Notes under the pieces: model-generated
The model's input: the letters and a program-made list of their open reading frames with translations, nothing else
The model's database searches: none
Told to the model about the DNA's origin: nothing
Shown here: positions 41,507-49,267 of the stretch, one piece after another
How the letters are laid out: each line of letters opens with the position of its first letter
Position numbering within the stretch: the stretch's first letter is position 1
Assembly (NCBI RefSeq): GCF_000513935.1
Contig: NZ_AZUY01000039.1
Location: 1 to 59,072 of the forward strand
DNA from: Mesorhizobium sp. WSM3626
Lineage (GTDB): Bacteria; Pseudomonadota; Alphaproteobacteria; Rhizobiales; Rhizobiaceae
Direction: 5' to 3'
Length of the DNA stretch: 59,072 nt
Translations under genes and position numbers: made by a program

Positions 41507-42250
41507 TCAGCTCGCCTTGCCGGCGAAGCCAGCCACCATGGCCTCGACATCGGCGCGCGCGGCTTCAAGCGCATCCGCGCCGCGGGCACGAACCACCAGT
41601 TCGGTCCAGAACTTGCCATCGCCATATTTGGGGTAGGAGCCGATGATCGTATCCGGATGCGCTTTCTGGATCTCACCCAACGGCCCGCCGACAAGACCCT
41701 CGCCGAACGGACAGTGCACCGTGGCCGACAGCATTTTCGTGCCGGTCTTCAGCGTCGGGACGACATTGTCGAGCATGGCCTGGAAGATCGACGGCACGCC
41801 GGCCATGACATGGACGTTGCCAATGCGGAATCCGGGGGCCACGGACACCGGGTTGTCGATGTGGTCGGCGCCGCGCGGCATTCGCGCCATGCGCTTGCGA
41901 GCCTCCGTGTATTCGATGCCGCGTGCGGCATAGCTCGCCTCCAGCAGGGCATAGGCCTTGGCATCGTATTCACAGGGCACGCCGAATGCCTTGGCGATCG
42001 AATCGGCCGTGATGTCGTCATGCGTCGGGCCGATGCCGCCGGTGGTGAACACATAGGTATAGCGTGTGCGCACGGCATTCACCGCCGCGACGATCTCGTC
42101 TTCCTCGTCGGGAACAATGCGCACCTCCTTCAGGTCGATGCCGACCGCCGTCATGATATCGGCAAGGTGGCCGATGTTCTTGTCCTTGGTGCGGCCGGAC
42201 AGAATCTCATCGCCGATGACAAGCATGGCGGCAGTGACGATTTCAGGCAT
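41507..42250 (-). CDS. CinA-N/MoCF domain protein
   Basis: A 247-aa protein with the molybdopterin-binding (MoCF) fold of the CinA N-terminal domain. Hallmarks are AAMLVIGDEILSGRTKDKN near the start, VFTTGGIGPTHDDITADSIA and VHVMAGVPSIFQAM. The C-terminal CinA amidase domain is absent, as in several alphaproteobacterial homologues. In full CinA the COG1058 domain is an ADP-ribose/NMN-related pyrophosphatase rather than a molybdenum protein. Start chosen for GGAG six bases before the ATG; a reading to 42331 is an extension. A role in pyridine-nucleotide recycling is plausible. Confidence 0.9.
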   Translation of the reverse strand: MPEIVTAAMLVIGDEILSGRTKDKNIGHLADIMTAVGIDLKEVRIVPDEEDEIVAAVNAVRTRYTYVFTTGGIGPTHDDITADSIAKAFGVPCEYDAKAYALLEASYAARGIEYTEARKRMARMPRGADHIDNPVSVAPGFRIGNVHVMAGVPSIFQAMLDNVVPTLKTGTKMLSATVHCPFGEGLVGGPLGEIQKAHPDTIIGSYPKYGDGKFWTELVVRARGADALEAARADVEAMVAGFAGKAS

Positions 42251-42512
42251 GGAAGGCTCCGGCAGACGGGTCGTCTGAATAGCGCGGCCGACGGGCGGCG
42301 GCAATGCCCGCCAAATGGCGAACGTTCCCACAAGGATATCACCCTGGATTGCAGTGGGCCGGTATGGTTCGTTCAGGATGAGGGCAAGCTCGTTTCCGCC
42401 TCGGGGCCCTGAGTACGATCAACGCCTCGCGAAGTCAGCCCGTTTTGCCCATCCTTGCGGCGGCATCGCAGGCGGATAAGGTGCGCGGCTCGGATCCGGG
42501 TGACGAATACTG

Positions 42513-43519
42513 ATGTCGATTCTGCTCTGGCTGCTTGGCGCGGCCTTTCTTGCGGCAATCCTCTTGCTTGCCTCTCTGCTGCTGGCCACGCTGTGGATCG
42601 CGGCGAAAGCGGAAAGATTGGTGCCGCCGGTCGGAAGTTCCATCGAGATCGACGGCAACCACATTCACTATGTCGATGTGGGGCAGGGACGGCCGATCGT
42701 CTTCCTGCATGGGCTTGGCGCCCAGTTGCATCATTTCCGGCACACCGTGGTTGGCCGTTTCGGTCGCGGCTACCGGCTGACCGCGCTGGATCGTCCGGGG
42801 TCGGGCTATTCGACGCGGGCGAGGGGCGCAACGGGCCGCTTGCCCGAGCAGGCGGAGATCGTGCGGCGCTTCATCGAAACCCTGGGCTGGAAAAGCCACT
42901 GGTGGTGGGCCACTCCCTGGGCGGTGCCATCGCGTTGACCCTGGCCGTGGAACATCCGGAGGCAATTTCCGGTATCGCACTGCTGGCGCCCTTGACCCAT
43001 CTGGAGACAAGGACGCGCCAAAGATTTGACCTGCTCTACATTCCCTCGCGCCTGTTGCGGCGGATAATTGCCTACACGGTCGGGATACCGGCGAGCCTGA
43101 AATTCGCCGAGCCGACCATGAAATTCATCTTCGGGCCGCAGCCCTTGCCCGCCGACTACATGGTCGCTGGCGGCGGGTGGCTGGGGCTGCGGCCGGCGCA
43201 TTTCCATGCGACTTCAACCGATGTCGTCGCGGTCGAACAGGATCTCGGCGGCGTCGAGCAGCGTTACGGCGAGATTGTTATGCCGGCCGGCATCCTGTTC
43301 GGCAGCGCCGACCGCGTCATCGGCATGGCCATCCATGGCGAACCGATGCGCGACAGGATCGGCGGACTCGATTTCGAGGCGGTCGACGGCCTTGGCCACA
43401 TGCCGCAATTCGCCGCGCCTGAACAAGTCGTCGCCTTCATCAAGCGCATCGCGGCGCGCGCTTTTGTCGCCCCGGCATCACCGCCACTTCACGAGAATTT
43501 CAGGGAACCATTCGGCTGA
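42513..43519 (+). pseudogene. Alpha/beta hydrolase interrupted by a single-base frameshift
   Basis: Two frames together encode a 335-aa alpha/beta hydrolase. The first (from the ATG at 42513) gives a membrane anchor (SILLWLLGAAFLAAILLLAS), VFLHGLGAQLHHF and DRPGSGYSTRARG. It changes at about 42887, where GGGCTGG appears in place of the expected GGGCCTGG. The second frame continues LEKPLVVGHSLGGAIALTL, with nucleophile Ser, and a late GLGHMPQFAAPEQV with His. Deletion of one C explains it; no canonical slippery heptamer is present, and the first frame ends at 42938. Either the gene is inactivated or the base is a sequencing error. Otherwise the enzyme looks complete. Confidence 0.85.
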
Positions 43520-43578
43520 CTATTGGGTTTTCACCCTGTCGCACCCAAGACGACCAAAGTAGATACGGAGTAACTAAT

Positions 43579-43860
43579 ATGTATGTAAAACTTCTAGCCG
43601 CATCCGCTCTGACGATTGGTCTCGCCACATCGGCCATGGCTCAGTCGTCAGAACCGACATATACCAACCACAGCTGGTGGCTGTTCGGCAACAATGATGA
43701 GACAACTGTCGATCCACGCACCACGGGAAGCATCAACGCCTACGGCTCGGGGCTGAGCACCCAAGGCCAAACTGGAGGTATCGGGCCATGTGCTCACAAC
43801 ACGCCTGGTCCCGACGCCAATTCCGGGCAGAACGTCAACGATCAGTACTGCGGCAAGTAA
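43579..43860 (+). CDS. Small secreted protein, 93 aa
   Basis: A 93-aa protein with a signal peptide (VKLLAASALTIGLATSAMA cut before QSSEP). The mature part is Gly/Asn/Thr-rich, with SWWLFGNNDETTVDPRTTGS and two Cys near the end (IGPCAHNTPG and DQYCGK). It resembles small envelope proteins seen in Mesorhizobium, without known function. GGAG lies ten bases before the ATG. It is followed by a strong hairpin. No family name is given. Confidence 0.7.
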   Translation: MYVKLLAASALTIGLATSAMAQSSEPTYTNHSWWLFGNNDETTVDPRTTGSINAYGSGLSTQGQTGGIGPCAHNTPGPDANSGQNVNDQYCGK

Positions 43861-43880
43861 TTCGGCCGCAGGGCGCCGGC

Positions 43881-43914
43881 TGGCCGCGGATGGTTTTCAT
43901 ACTATCCGCGGCCA
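43881..43914. terminator. Hairpin between convergent small genes
   Basis: TGGCCGCGGAT (43881-43891) and ATCCGCGGCCA (43904-43914) form a perfect 11-bp stem between the small secreted gene and the DUF2188 gene. The 12-base loop contains TTTT and no T-tract follows. It is a likely bidirectional transcription block. Confidence 0.6.
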
Positions 43915-43927
43915 TAGTTCTGCTGGA

Positions 43928-44167
43928 TCAATCCGAGATTTCAGTCTGAGGCCGGTCGCGGCCGTCGGCCAGTTCCTCGTGCCATTTGCCCTCGGCGTCC
44001 TCATACTGGATACCGTCGGTGGAACCCGCCACTTGTTGCTCGGCCGAAGCGATCTCGGCGGCGCGCAACGCATCCTGATGGGTGGGAAAAGTCTCCGAGA
44101 AGGTTGAGCCGACCTTGTAGGCCCAGCCACCGTCGTGCTCGACGATCTTGTAAGTCAGCTTCGCCAT
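43928..44167 (-). CDS. DUF2188 family protein
   Basis: A 79-aa cytoplasmic protein. It starts MAKLTYKIVEHDGGWAYKVG and continues with FSETFPTHQDALRAAEIASA and a terminal DGIQYEDAEGKWHEE. These match DUF2188, a small fold with a beta-hairpin and helix, function unknown. A GGAGG lies a few bases upstream of the ATG. It is on the same strand as the DUF982 gene 28 bp away and may be co-transcribed with it. Confidence 0.85.
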   Translation of the reverse strand: MAKLTYKIVEHDGGWAYKVGSTFSETFPTHQDALRAAEIASAEQQVAGSTDGIQYEDAEGKWHEELADGRDRPQTEISD

Positions 44168-44195
44168 GAAAACCTCCAGTTAAAGGTCCGCCTGC

Positions 44196-44474
44196 TCAAT
44201 GCAACCGGTCGTCGGGCAGCTTATCGTCGGGCACCAGCACTTCCGATTCCCTGGCGGCCTCGATCAGTGCCCGGCGCGCTTCCGCTGTCGAACGATAACC
44301 TTCCAGCACTTTGAGGCAAGTGTCGAGAGCATCACGATGACGGGGGCCGCGATTGAGCGGCCACACAGTCATCAGGCACTCCGCCGCCTCCTGGGTCGAG
44401 CGGATATGGCGATATTTGCCGACGTGGCCAAGCTCGACCACGACAGGCGTTTCAAAAGGTTTGTTGTCCATCAT
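44196..44474 (-). CDS. DUF982 family protein
   Basis: A 92-aa protein. Near the N-terminus it has DNKPFETPVVVELGHVGKYR, then STQEAAECLMTVWPLNRGPR and a helix RHRDALDTCLKVLEGYRSTA. This is the rhizobial DUF982 pattern, known to be abundant in Mesorhizobium and of unknown function. Two adjacent ATGs (44474 and 44471) could start it. An in-frame reading to 44609 is less typical. It is likely co-transcribed with the DUF2188 gene. Confidence 0.8.
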   Translation of the reverse strand: MMDNKPFETPVVVELGHVGKYRHIRSTQEAAECLMTVWPLNRGPRHRDALDTCLKVLEGYRSTAEARRALIEAARESEVLVPDDKLPDDRLH

Positions 44475-44574
44475 GGCCGCAACGCAAAGCAGCCAATTTG
44501 GTTGCAAAAATGGCCTTCGGTCTGCGCCCAAAAGTCGCGTCGCGTCCGTGACGCGCACTGGATGCATTGGCGTC

Positions 44575-44892
44575 TCAGTAACCGCAGTTGTTGCGCAGCC
44601 AGCATGCATTCGCCCAGCCGGTGCCGCCGCCGATTTCGACCTGGTACCAGTTGCCGCGCCGGTCGAAGATCTCGGTATGGTCGCCGTTGAACAATTGCCC
44701 GATCATCCGCGACGACGAGTTCGGCCGTGTGCGCACGGCCAGAAAGCCGCTGCCGGTCGCCAGATTGTAGCGGCCGGAGAGGCCGTGCACCGTACCCTCG
44801 CAATATTGCGCGACGGTCGGCGTCGAAGCGCCGAGCCAAAACCCGACTGCGGCCGTAAGTGCTGCAGCCGACAAGAATGCCCTGAACGACAT
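44575..44892 (-). CDS. Exported SH3-like (SH3b) protein
   Basis: A 105-aa exported protein. The signal peptide is MSFRAFLSAAALTAAVGFWL with cleavage near TVAQ-YC. The SH3b domain has FLAVRTRPNSSSRMIGQLFN and the typical RGNWYQVEIGGGTGWANACW. Cys residues in QYCEGTVHG and NACWLRNNCGY probably form a disulfide. SH3b domains of this kind bind cell-wall peptides or ligands. It is monocistronic with its promoter probably in 44893-45025. Precise function is unknown. Confidence 0.87.
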   Translation of the reverse strand: MSFRAFLSAAALTAAVGFWLGASTPTVAQYCEGTVHGLSGRYNLATGSGFLAVRTRPNSSSRMIGQLFNGDHTEIFDRRGNWYQVEIGGGTGWANACWLRNNCGY

Positions 44893-45025
44893 GATTATCT
44901 CCCAAGCCGGCCGCGCCCGCCGCAGCCTGACCCAGCGTAACAGCTTGCGGCCAGAATTGAAGCGGGCCGTCGGCGAACGGTCCGGGATAACAAGCAGGAG
45001 TGCGCCGGGATCGGGAGATGAGCGA

Positions 45026-46129
45026 TCAGCCGGCGGCCTTCATCCAATGTTCCATCGTCGGCACCGAGCGGGCGAGCTGCGGTGCCGGATGGATTTTTTC
45101 ACTGAAGGTGGCGGCCGCACGCCATCCCCAGCGCGGATCGGCGAGGAAGGCGCGTGCCAGCGCCACCATGTCGGCGCGGCCTTCGGCTATAACAGCTTCC
45201 GCCTGTTTCGGGTCGTCGATCAGGCCGACCGCACGGGTTGGAATGCCGGCGCCCTTGCGTACGGCTTCCGCCAGATGCACCTGATAGCCCGGCCCGGTGG
45301 GCAATTTCTGCAATGGCGAATTGCCGCCGCTCGAGCAGCAGAGATAGGCGATGCCTTCGGCCTTCAGCGCTTTCGCCACCTCGATCGCGTCCTCGACGTC
45401 AAAGCCGCCATCGACCCAGTCCTTCACCGACAACCGTGCGCCGAGCATCAGCCTTGGCGCTGCTTTCTTCACCGCCCTGGCGATCTCGACGACAAAACGC
45501 ATCCGGTTGTCCAGCGAGCCGCCCCAGCGATCCGTGCGCTGGTTGGATAGCGGCGACAGGAACTGGAAGATCAGGTAGCCATGCGCCGCGTGCAGTTCGA
45601 TGAAGTCGAAGCCGGCGCGTTCGGCCCGCATGGCGGCTTCCGCGAACCGCTCGATGAGCTGCAGGATTTCCTCGCCCTCCAGGGCGTGCGGCACGTTCCA
45701 GCCGGTGTCGTAGGCGATGGCCGAGGCCGAGACGGTCTGCCAGGGATCCTCGTTTGGCTGCAATGGGCCGCCACCTTCCCAAGGCTTGCGGTTCGAAGCC
45801 TTGCGGCCGGCGTGCGCCAGCTGCGTGCCGAACTTCGTGCCGGGTGCGGCCACGCGCCGGGCCGCGTCCAGCGCGCGGCGCGCGGCGGCCTCATTGTCTT
45901 CGGAATAGAGGCCGAGGCAGCCATGGCTGATGCGTCCGCGCCGCTCGACATCTGTCATCTCCACCGTGACCATGCCGGCGCCGGACATGGCCAAGTTCAT
46001 CCAGTGGTAGAGATGCCAGTCGCTGGCCGAGCCGTCCTCGGCGGAATACTGGCACATCGGCGCCACGGCGATGCGGTTGGGGAAGGTGAGCCCATCGAGT
46101 GTGATCGGTTGGAAAAGCGATGTCGTCAT
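45026..46129 (-). CDS. NADH:flavin oxidoreductase/old yellow enzyme (YqjM-like)
   Basis: A 367-aa FMN-dependent ene-reductase. It has LTFPNRIAVAPMCQYSAEDG with the YqjM-type Cys near the flavin, FGTQLAHAGRKASNRK, FDFIELHAAHGYLIFQFLSP with paired His, and PTRAVGLIDDPKQAEAVI near the end. YqjM-type enzymes reduce activated C=C bonds with NADPH; physiological roles include detoxification or oxidative-stress response. The start MTTSLFQPITLDGL has GGAG seven bases upstream. A TTG two codons earlier was rejected. It is divergent from the NUDIX gene. Confidence 0.93.
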   Translation of the reverse strand: MTTSLFQPITLDGLTFPNRIAVAPMCQYSAEDGSASDWHLYHWMNLAMSGAGMVTVEMTDVERRGRISHGCLGLYSEDNEAAARRALDAARRVAAPGTKFGTQLAHAGRKASNRKPWEGGGPLQPNEDPWQTVSASAIAYDTGWNVPHALEGEEILQLIERFAEAAMRAERAGFDFIELHAAHGYLIFQFLSPLSNQRTDRWGGSLDNRMRFVVEIARAVKKAAPRLMLGARLSVKDWVDGGFDVEDAIEVAKALKAEGIAYLCCSSGGNSPLQKLPTGPGYQVHLAEAVRKGAGIPTRAVGLIDDPKQAEAVIAEGRADMVALARAFLADPRWGWRAAATFSEKIHPAPQLARSVPTMEHWMKAAG

Positions 46130-46286
46130 GAACAAACTCCGGGGACGGGAATGCGCTATTTAGGCAATGGCACCCGTCCATACCACACACGAGACAGTGA
46201 AGGGTGCTGGACCAATCGCTGGCCCGATTGCGCCTTTACCGGTTCGCGGCTACGCCTGCCTCCGCCAGCAAGCATCGAGGTGTCAG

Positions 46287-46865
46287 ATGGAAGACCGCAT
46301 TCGTATCCGCTCGGAAGAGATTCTTTCCAACGACTGGGCGGTCCTGAAGAAGACGGTGCTCGACTACCGTCGGCGTGACGGCCAATGGGAGACGCAGATT
46401 CGCCAGACCTATGATCGCGGCGACGGTGCGGTGATCCTGCCCTATGACCCCCGGCGTTCGACCGTGCTTCTGGTGCGTCAGTTCCGCTATCCCGCCTATG
46501 TCACCGGCCACCGCGAACCGCTGATCGAGGCCTGTGCCGGGCTGCTGGACGAAAACGATCCGGAGACCGCCATCCGCAAGGAAGCCGAGGAAGAACTGGG
46601 TTACCGGTTGAACAAGATCGAGCGGCTGTTTTCGCCGTACATGAGTCCCGGCAGCGTGACCGAGCGGCTCTGGTTCTTCATCGCGCGCTATTCGCCCGCC
46701 GACCGCATCTCGGCCGGCGGCGGCGCACCCGACGAAGGCGAGGACATCGAGGTCCTGGAAATGCCGCTCGACGAAGCGCTGGCCGGCATCGCCGATGGCC
46801 GCATCATCGATGCCAAGACCATCATCCTGATCCAGCATCTGAAGCTGAACCCGATGGCGGCTTGA
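46287..46865 (+). CDS. NUDIX hydrolase, NudK (GDP-mannose pyrophosphatase) type
   Basis: A 192-aa NUDIX enzyme of the ADP-sugar/GDP-mannose pyrophosphatase type. It has VLLVRQFRYPAYVTGHREPL and the NUDIX box starting EACAGLLDENDPETAIRKEA and continuing EEELGYRL. SPYMSPGSVTERLWFFIAR follows, typical of NudF/NudK. GAGGTGTCAG precedes the ATG; a 40-residue upstream extension is not family-like. The box has D-E in place of G at part of the first loop, but the REx2EE acids remain. It converges with the J-domain gene. Confidence 0.9.
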   Translation: MEDRIRIRSEEILSNDWAVLKKTVLDYRRRDGQWETQIRQTYDRGDGAVILPYDPRRSTVLLVRQFRYPAYVTGHREPLIEACAGLLDENDPETAIRKEAEEELGYRLNKIERLFSPYMSPGSVTERLWFFIARYSPADRISAGGGAPDEGEDIEVLEMPLDEALAGIADGRIIDAKTIILIQHLKLNPMAA

Positions 46866-46887
46866 TCAGGGACCGAGGGATTCCAAT

Positions 46888-47427
46888 TCAGCCCGCATGA
46901 TCCAACAGGCGGGTGGTTGCTGCGTCACGATGATGTTCGGAATTAACGCGATCGATGCCTTCGACGGTGATGGCGAACGTCCCGTTTTCTGTTCTGGCTA
47001 TCCAGCCCTTCGCTTTTAGATACCAGAGGTGAAACTCGAGGTGCTCACGCGGACAGCCTGACATTCGTTCGAGCTCATCGTCGCCAATGCCAGGATTGTT
47101 GACGTCCTGTCGGCGTTTTACATAAAGCAGTGAGAGCACTTTGGCTTGAAAGACCGAATCGCGATCGAGGTTGTTGCTGTTGCTCGCCTGATCGGTCAGC
47201 TCGGCCCGGAGGTTCAAATGGGCCTTGTACTGAATATCGTATTGCGCACGCTTGACCGGATCCTTGAGCGTGTTGTGAGCCTCCAGGATATCGCTGAAGC
47301 GTGACTCGTTGCCGGTGACCTGGTTGTCGGGGTGGTAGCGCATGGCAAAGTGACGAAAAATGCGCTCTATCGTTTCCGAATTGGCATTCGGACTGATTTC
47401 CAGCATTTCATAGAAGTCAACGAACAT
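46888..47427 (-). CDS. J-domain protein with C-terminal helical module
   Basis: A 179-aa protein. Residues 1-70 form a J-domain (FVDFYEMLEISPNANSETIE, HFAMRYHPDN with HPD, and AHNTLKDPVKRAQYD). Residues 80-175 have VLSLLYVKRRQDVNNPGIG, DDELERMSGCPREHLEFHLW and YLKAKGWIARTENGTFAITV, which look like a winged helix. The pattern matches J-domain adaptors of rhizobia without G/F or zinc region. It would bring DnaK to a specific target. GGGGAACCCGGT precedes the ATG; a reading to 47484 is an extension. The partner is unknown. Confidence 0.88.
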   Translation of the reverse strand: MFVDFYEMLEISPNANSETIERIFRHFAMRYHPDNQVTGNESRFSDILEAHNTLKDPVKRAQYDIQYKAHLNLRAELTDQASNSNNLDRDSVFQAKVLSLLYVKRRQDVNNPGIGDDELERMSGCPREHLEFHLWYLKAKGWIARTENGTFAITVEGIDRVNSEHHRDAATTRLLDHAG

Positions 47428-47639
47428 ACCGGGTTCCCCATGCCATGCATTTTCGACTGTCTCTGCCGCACTGTCAGGTGACAACCTTGGCGATGACTAT
47501 AGGGTATATATTTCACGATTTAATAATATGACGAGCGTACAAAGGACAAGCACAGGATTTAAGCGAAAAACGTCGGACCTTTGCGTCCTGAGCCGCAGAC
47601 TTTAGTCTGGGAGCATTTCGCTCGTCGGAGGCGGCTTGC

Positions 47640-47927
47640 ATGACTGATAAACCTTCTGACCCTCCGGTAGAGCGTCGAACGCACCTGCGTGAGGTGGTTT
47701 TGAAGGACGCGTTCATAATCACGCAGGACGGCGAAATAGGCTGCGCCGTCAGAAATCAGCATGAGCACGGCGCCGAGTTGCGTGTCGCCGCGGGGGCAAA
47801 AGTGCCAGATAACTTCCGGCTGCGCGTACCGTTGGACGGCGCGACCTATCGAGCGGAAGTGCGGTGGAGAAAAGGCGAGCGGCTAGGCATCCAGATCCAC
47901 GGCAATTTCTCCCTGAAGATTAGATGA
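47640..47927 (+). CDS. PilZ domain protein (second of two paralogues)
   Basis: A 95-aa PilZ-domain protein. It has VERRTHLREVVLKDAFIIT, with an R-x3-R box, and GCAVRNQHEHGAELRV, where N-x-H-x-x-G replaces canonical D/N-x-S-x-x-G. FRLRVPLDGATYRAEVRWRK completes the barrel. It is a paralogue of the protein at 38860. GTCGGAGGCGGCTTGC precedes the ATG. c-di-GMP binding is plausible but the His substitution leaves it untested. A tRNA gene follows. Confidence 0.85.
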   Translation: MTDKPSDPPVERRTHLREVVLKDAFIITQDGEIGCAVRNQHEHGAELRVAAGAKVPDNFRLRVPLDGATYRAEVRWRKGERLGIQIHGNFSLKIR

Positions 47928-47991
47928 TAAGGGGAGGCCGCCCTGATATTCAGGGGCGCGCCTGCCAAGGAGCGCAGTTCCATATCCAATG

Positions 47992-48077
47992 TGGTGCGGA
48001 CGACGGGAATCGAACCCGTACGATCAGAGATCGAGGGATTTTAAGTCCCTTGCGTCTACCAATTCCGCCACGTCCGC
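47992..48077 (-). tRNA. tRNA-Leu (anticodon UAA)
   Basis: On the minus strand a class II tRNA starts GCGGACGTGGCGGAATTGGT and ends CGTCCGCACCA, with a perfect 7-bp acceptor stem and encoded CCA. The anticodon stem AGGGA/TCCCT encloses CTTAAAA, giving UAA, and a variable arm follows. The T arm carries GGGTTCGATTCCC. The 278-bp gap 48078-48355 beyond it holds no gene. Confidence 0.97.
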
Positions 48078-48355
48078 AGGCCAGCCCTTTTCAGACGCCA
48101 GACACAGCCCGTCAAGTCGTGTTCTGCGGTGCCCGAACGCGCAACCCAGAGGAGGTCGCGTAACGATACTGGCGCGATCACGGAATTATCCGCGCCGCGG
48201 GCGTGGGTAATATCTGGGCGGCGGACTTGATCCGCCTGGCCGGCGCCTCTCAGGCCCAACCCATCCCCCCGCCCACTTGGGAGCGCCGGCCGCCCCACAT
48301 CCGGCAAGACAGGTCCGCGCGCTGCTTGTCCAGCAACGACGCCCGGTGGCCACGT

Positions 48356-49018
48356 TCAGAACTTGTAGCTGAGATTGACGCCGACCGTGTTCAGTTTCAC
48401 GCTCTGATCGCGATCGCTGAAGGGGGCTGGCGCCTCATGGTTCTCTGAGCCGAAATCGTAATAGCGATATTGCGCGCCGACGACGAACTTGTCGGTCAGC
48501 GCGTAGTCGACGCCCGCGCCCACGGTCCAACCGACATTTGTGCGCGTGTTGTCAAACCCTGGCCCCGAGGTCTGCGACGTCTCGATGTCGGCAAACGCTA
48601 TGCCGCCGATGCCGTAGACCAGCAGGCGGTCCACGGCGACGCCGGCCTTGGCGTTGACCGACCCGAACCACTTGATTTCGGCGCCGAATGTGTCTCCCAA
48701 GCCTGATTGCGCCGTGCCGTCCACCGAGGAATAGTTGAGGTCCGCCTCGGCGCCCAGCACGGCCTGATCGAACTGCCAAAGGCCGGCGACATGCCCGCCG
48801 ACGAACCCTCCGTCGACGTCAGGCGTGATGGAAAACGGCGCGCCTTCCGTTGTGGTGATCTCGGAGCGGCCCCAGCCATATCCCGCCTGCAGGCCGGCAT
48901 AGTAGCCGGTCCAGTCGAAGCCAGGCGCGGTCATCGGCACGTCGACTATCGCGTCGGCCGCGAAAGCCGGCACGGACAGGACTGCAAGAAGACCGGCACT
49001 TGCGACCAGGCGATGCAT
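48356..49018 (-). CDS. Outer-membrane beta-barrel protein (Omp25/31-like)
   Basis: A 220-aa eight-strand beta-barrel protein. It has a signal peptide (HRLVASAGLLAVLSVPAFA, cut near A-ADA). Alternating strands such as WTGYYAGLQAGYGWGRSE, AVLGAEADLNYSSVDG, SVNAKAGVAVDRLLVYGIG and VGAQYRYYDFGSENHE follow, and the chain ends in the conserved C-terminal Phe (VNLSYKF). It resembles Brucella/rhizobial Omp25/31 porin-like proteins. A long AT-rich 5' region (49019-49267) is shared with the divergent adenine deaminase gene. Confidence 0.92.
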   Translation of the reverse strand: MHRLVASAGLLAVLSVPAFAADAIVDVPMTAPGFDWTGYYAGLQAGYGWGRSEITTTEGAPFSITPDVDGGFVGGHVAGLWQFDQAVLGAEADLNYSSVDGTAQSGLGDTFGAEIKWFGSVNAKAGVAVDRLLVYGIGGIAFADIETSQTSGPGFDNTRTNVGWTVGAGVDYALTDKFVVGAQYRYYDFGSENHEAPAPFSDRDQSVKLNTVGVNLSYKF

Positions 49019-49107
49019 CGAACCCCCCGAGAAGAGTCAAATATCCTGGATCGGAACATAACCTGATCTGCGGCAAAACGGAATCGGATTTCCGCAAAGG
49101 TGATTAG

Positions 49108-49182
49108 GGCGAGGTCGAGCGCATCGCCGAGCGGATTCCGGCCGGCAACCCCAAGGTCGAAGTCGACCTGAAACCCGAGTAA
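49108..49182 (+). pseudogene. C-terminal gene remnant
   Basis: Directly after an in-frame stop, 24 codons read GEVERIAERIPAGNPKVEVD then LKPE and a stop. Codon use and composition are protein-like, and there is no start codon. It looks like the surviving tail of a deleted gene upstream of adenine deaminase. The parent family was not recognised, and chance reading is possible. Confidence 0.35.
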
Positions 49183-49267
49183 TCCGGCAAATCTCCAGGC
49201 AAATCCCTTCATCCTCGCTGGCCAAAACGCCGTCGGCTTGGCACAGTCGGGCAAACAGGAGTCTTTG

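Noticed and set aside
39976..41694. A 572-codon open reading frame spanning gpt and the universal stress gene
   Set aside because: Only its last 166 codons resemble a protein (gpt). The rest runs across the universal stress gene, on the same strand but in a different frame.
42880..42900. Programmed ribosomal frameshifting in the alpha/beta hydrolase
   Set aside because: No X-XXY-YYZ slippery site and no downstream pseudoknot-like pairing was seen; a single-base deletion explains it.
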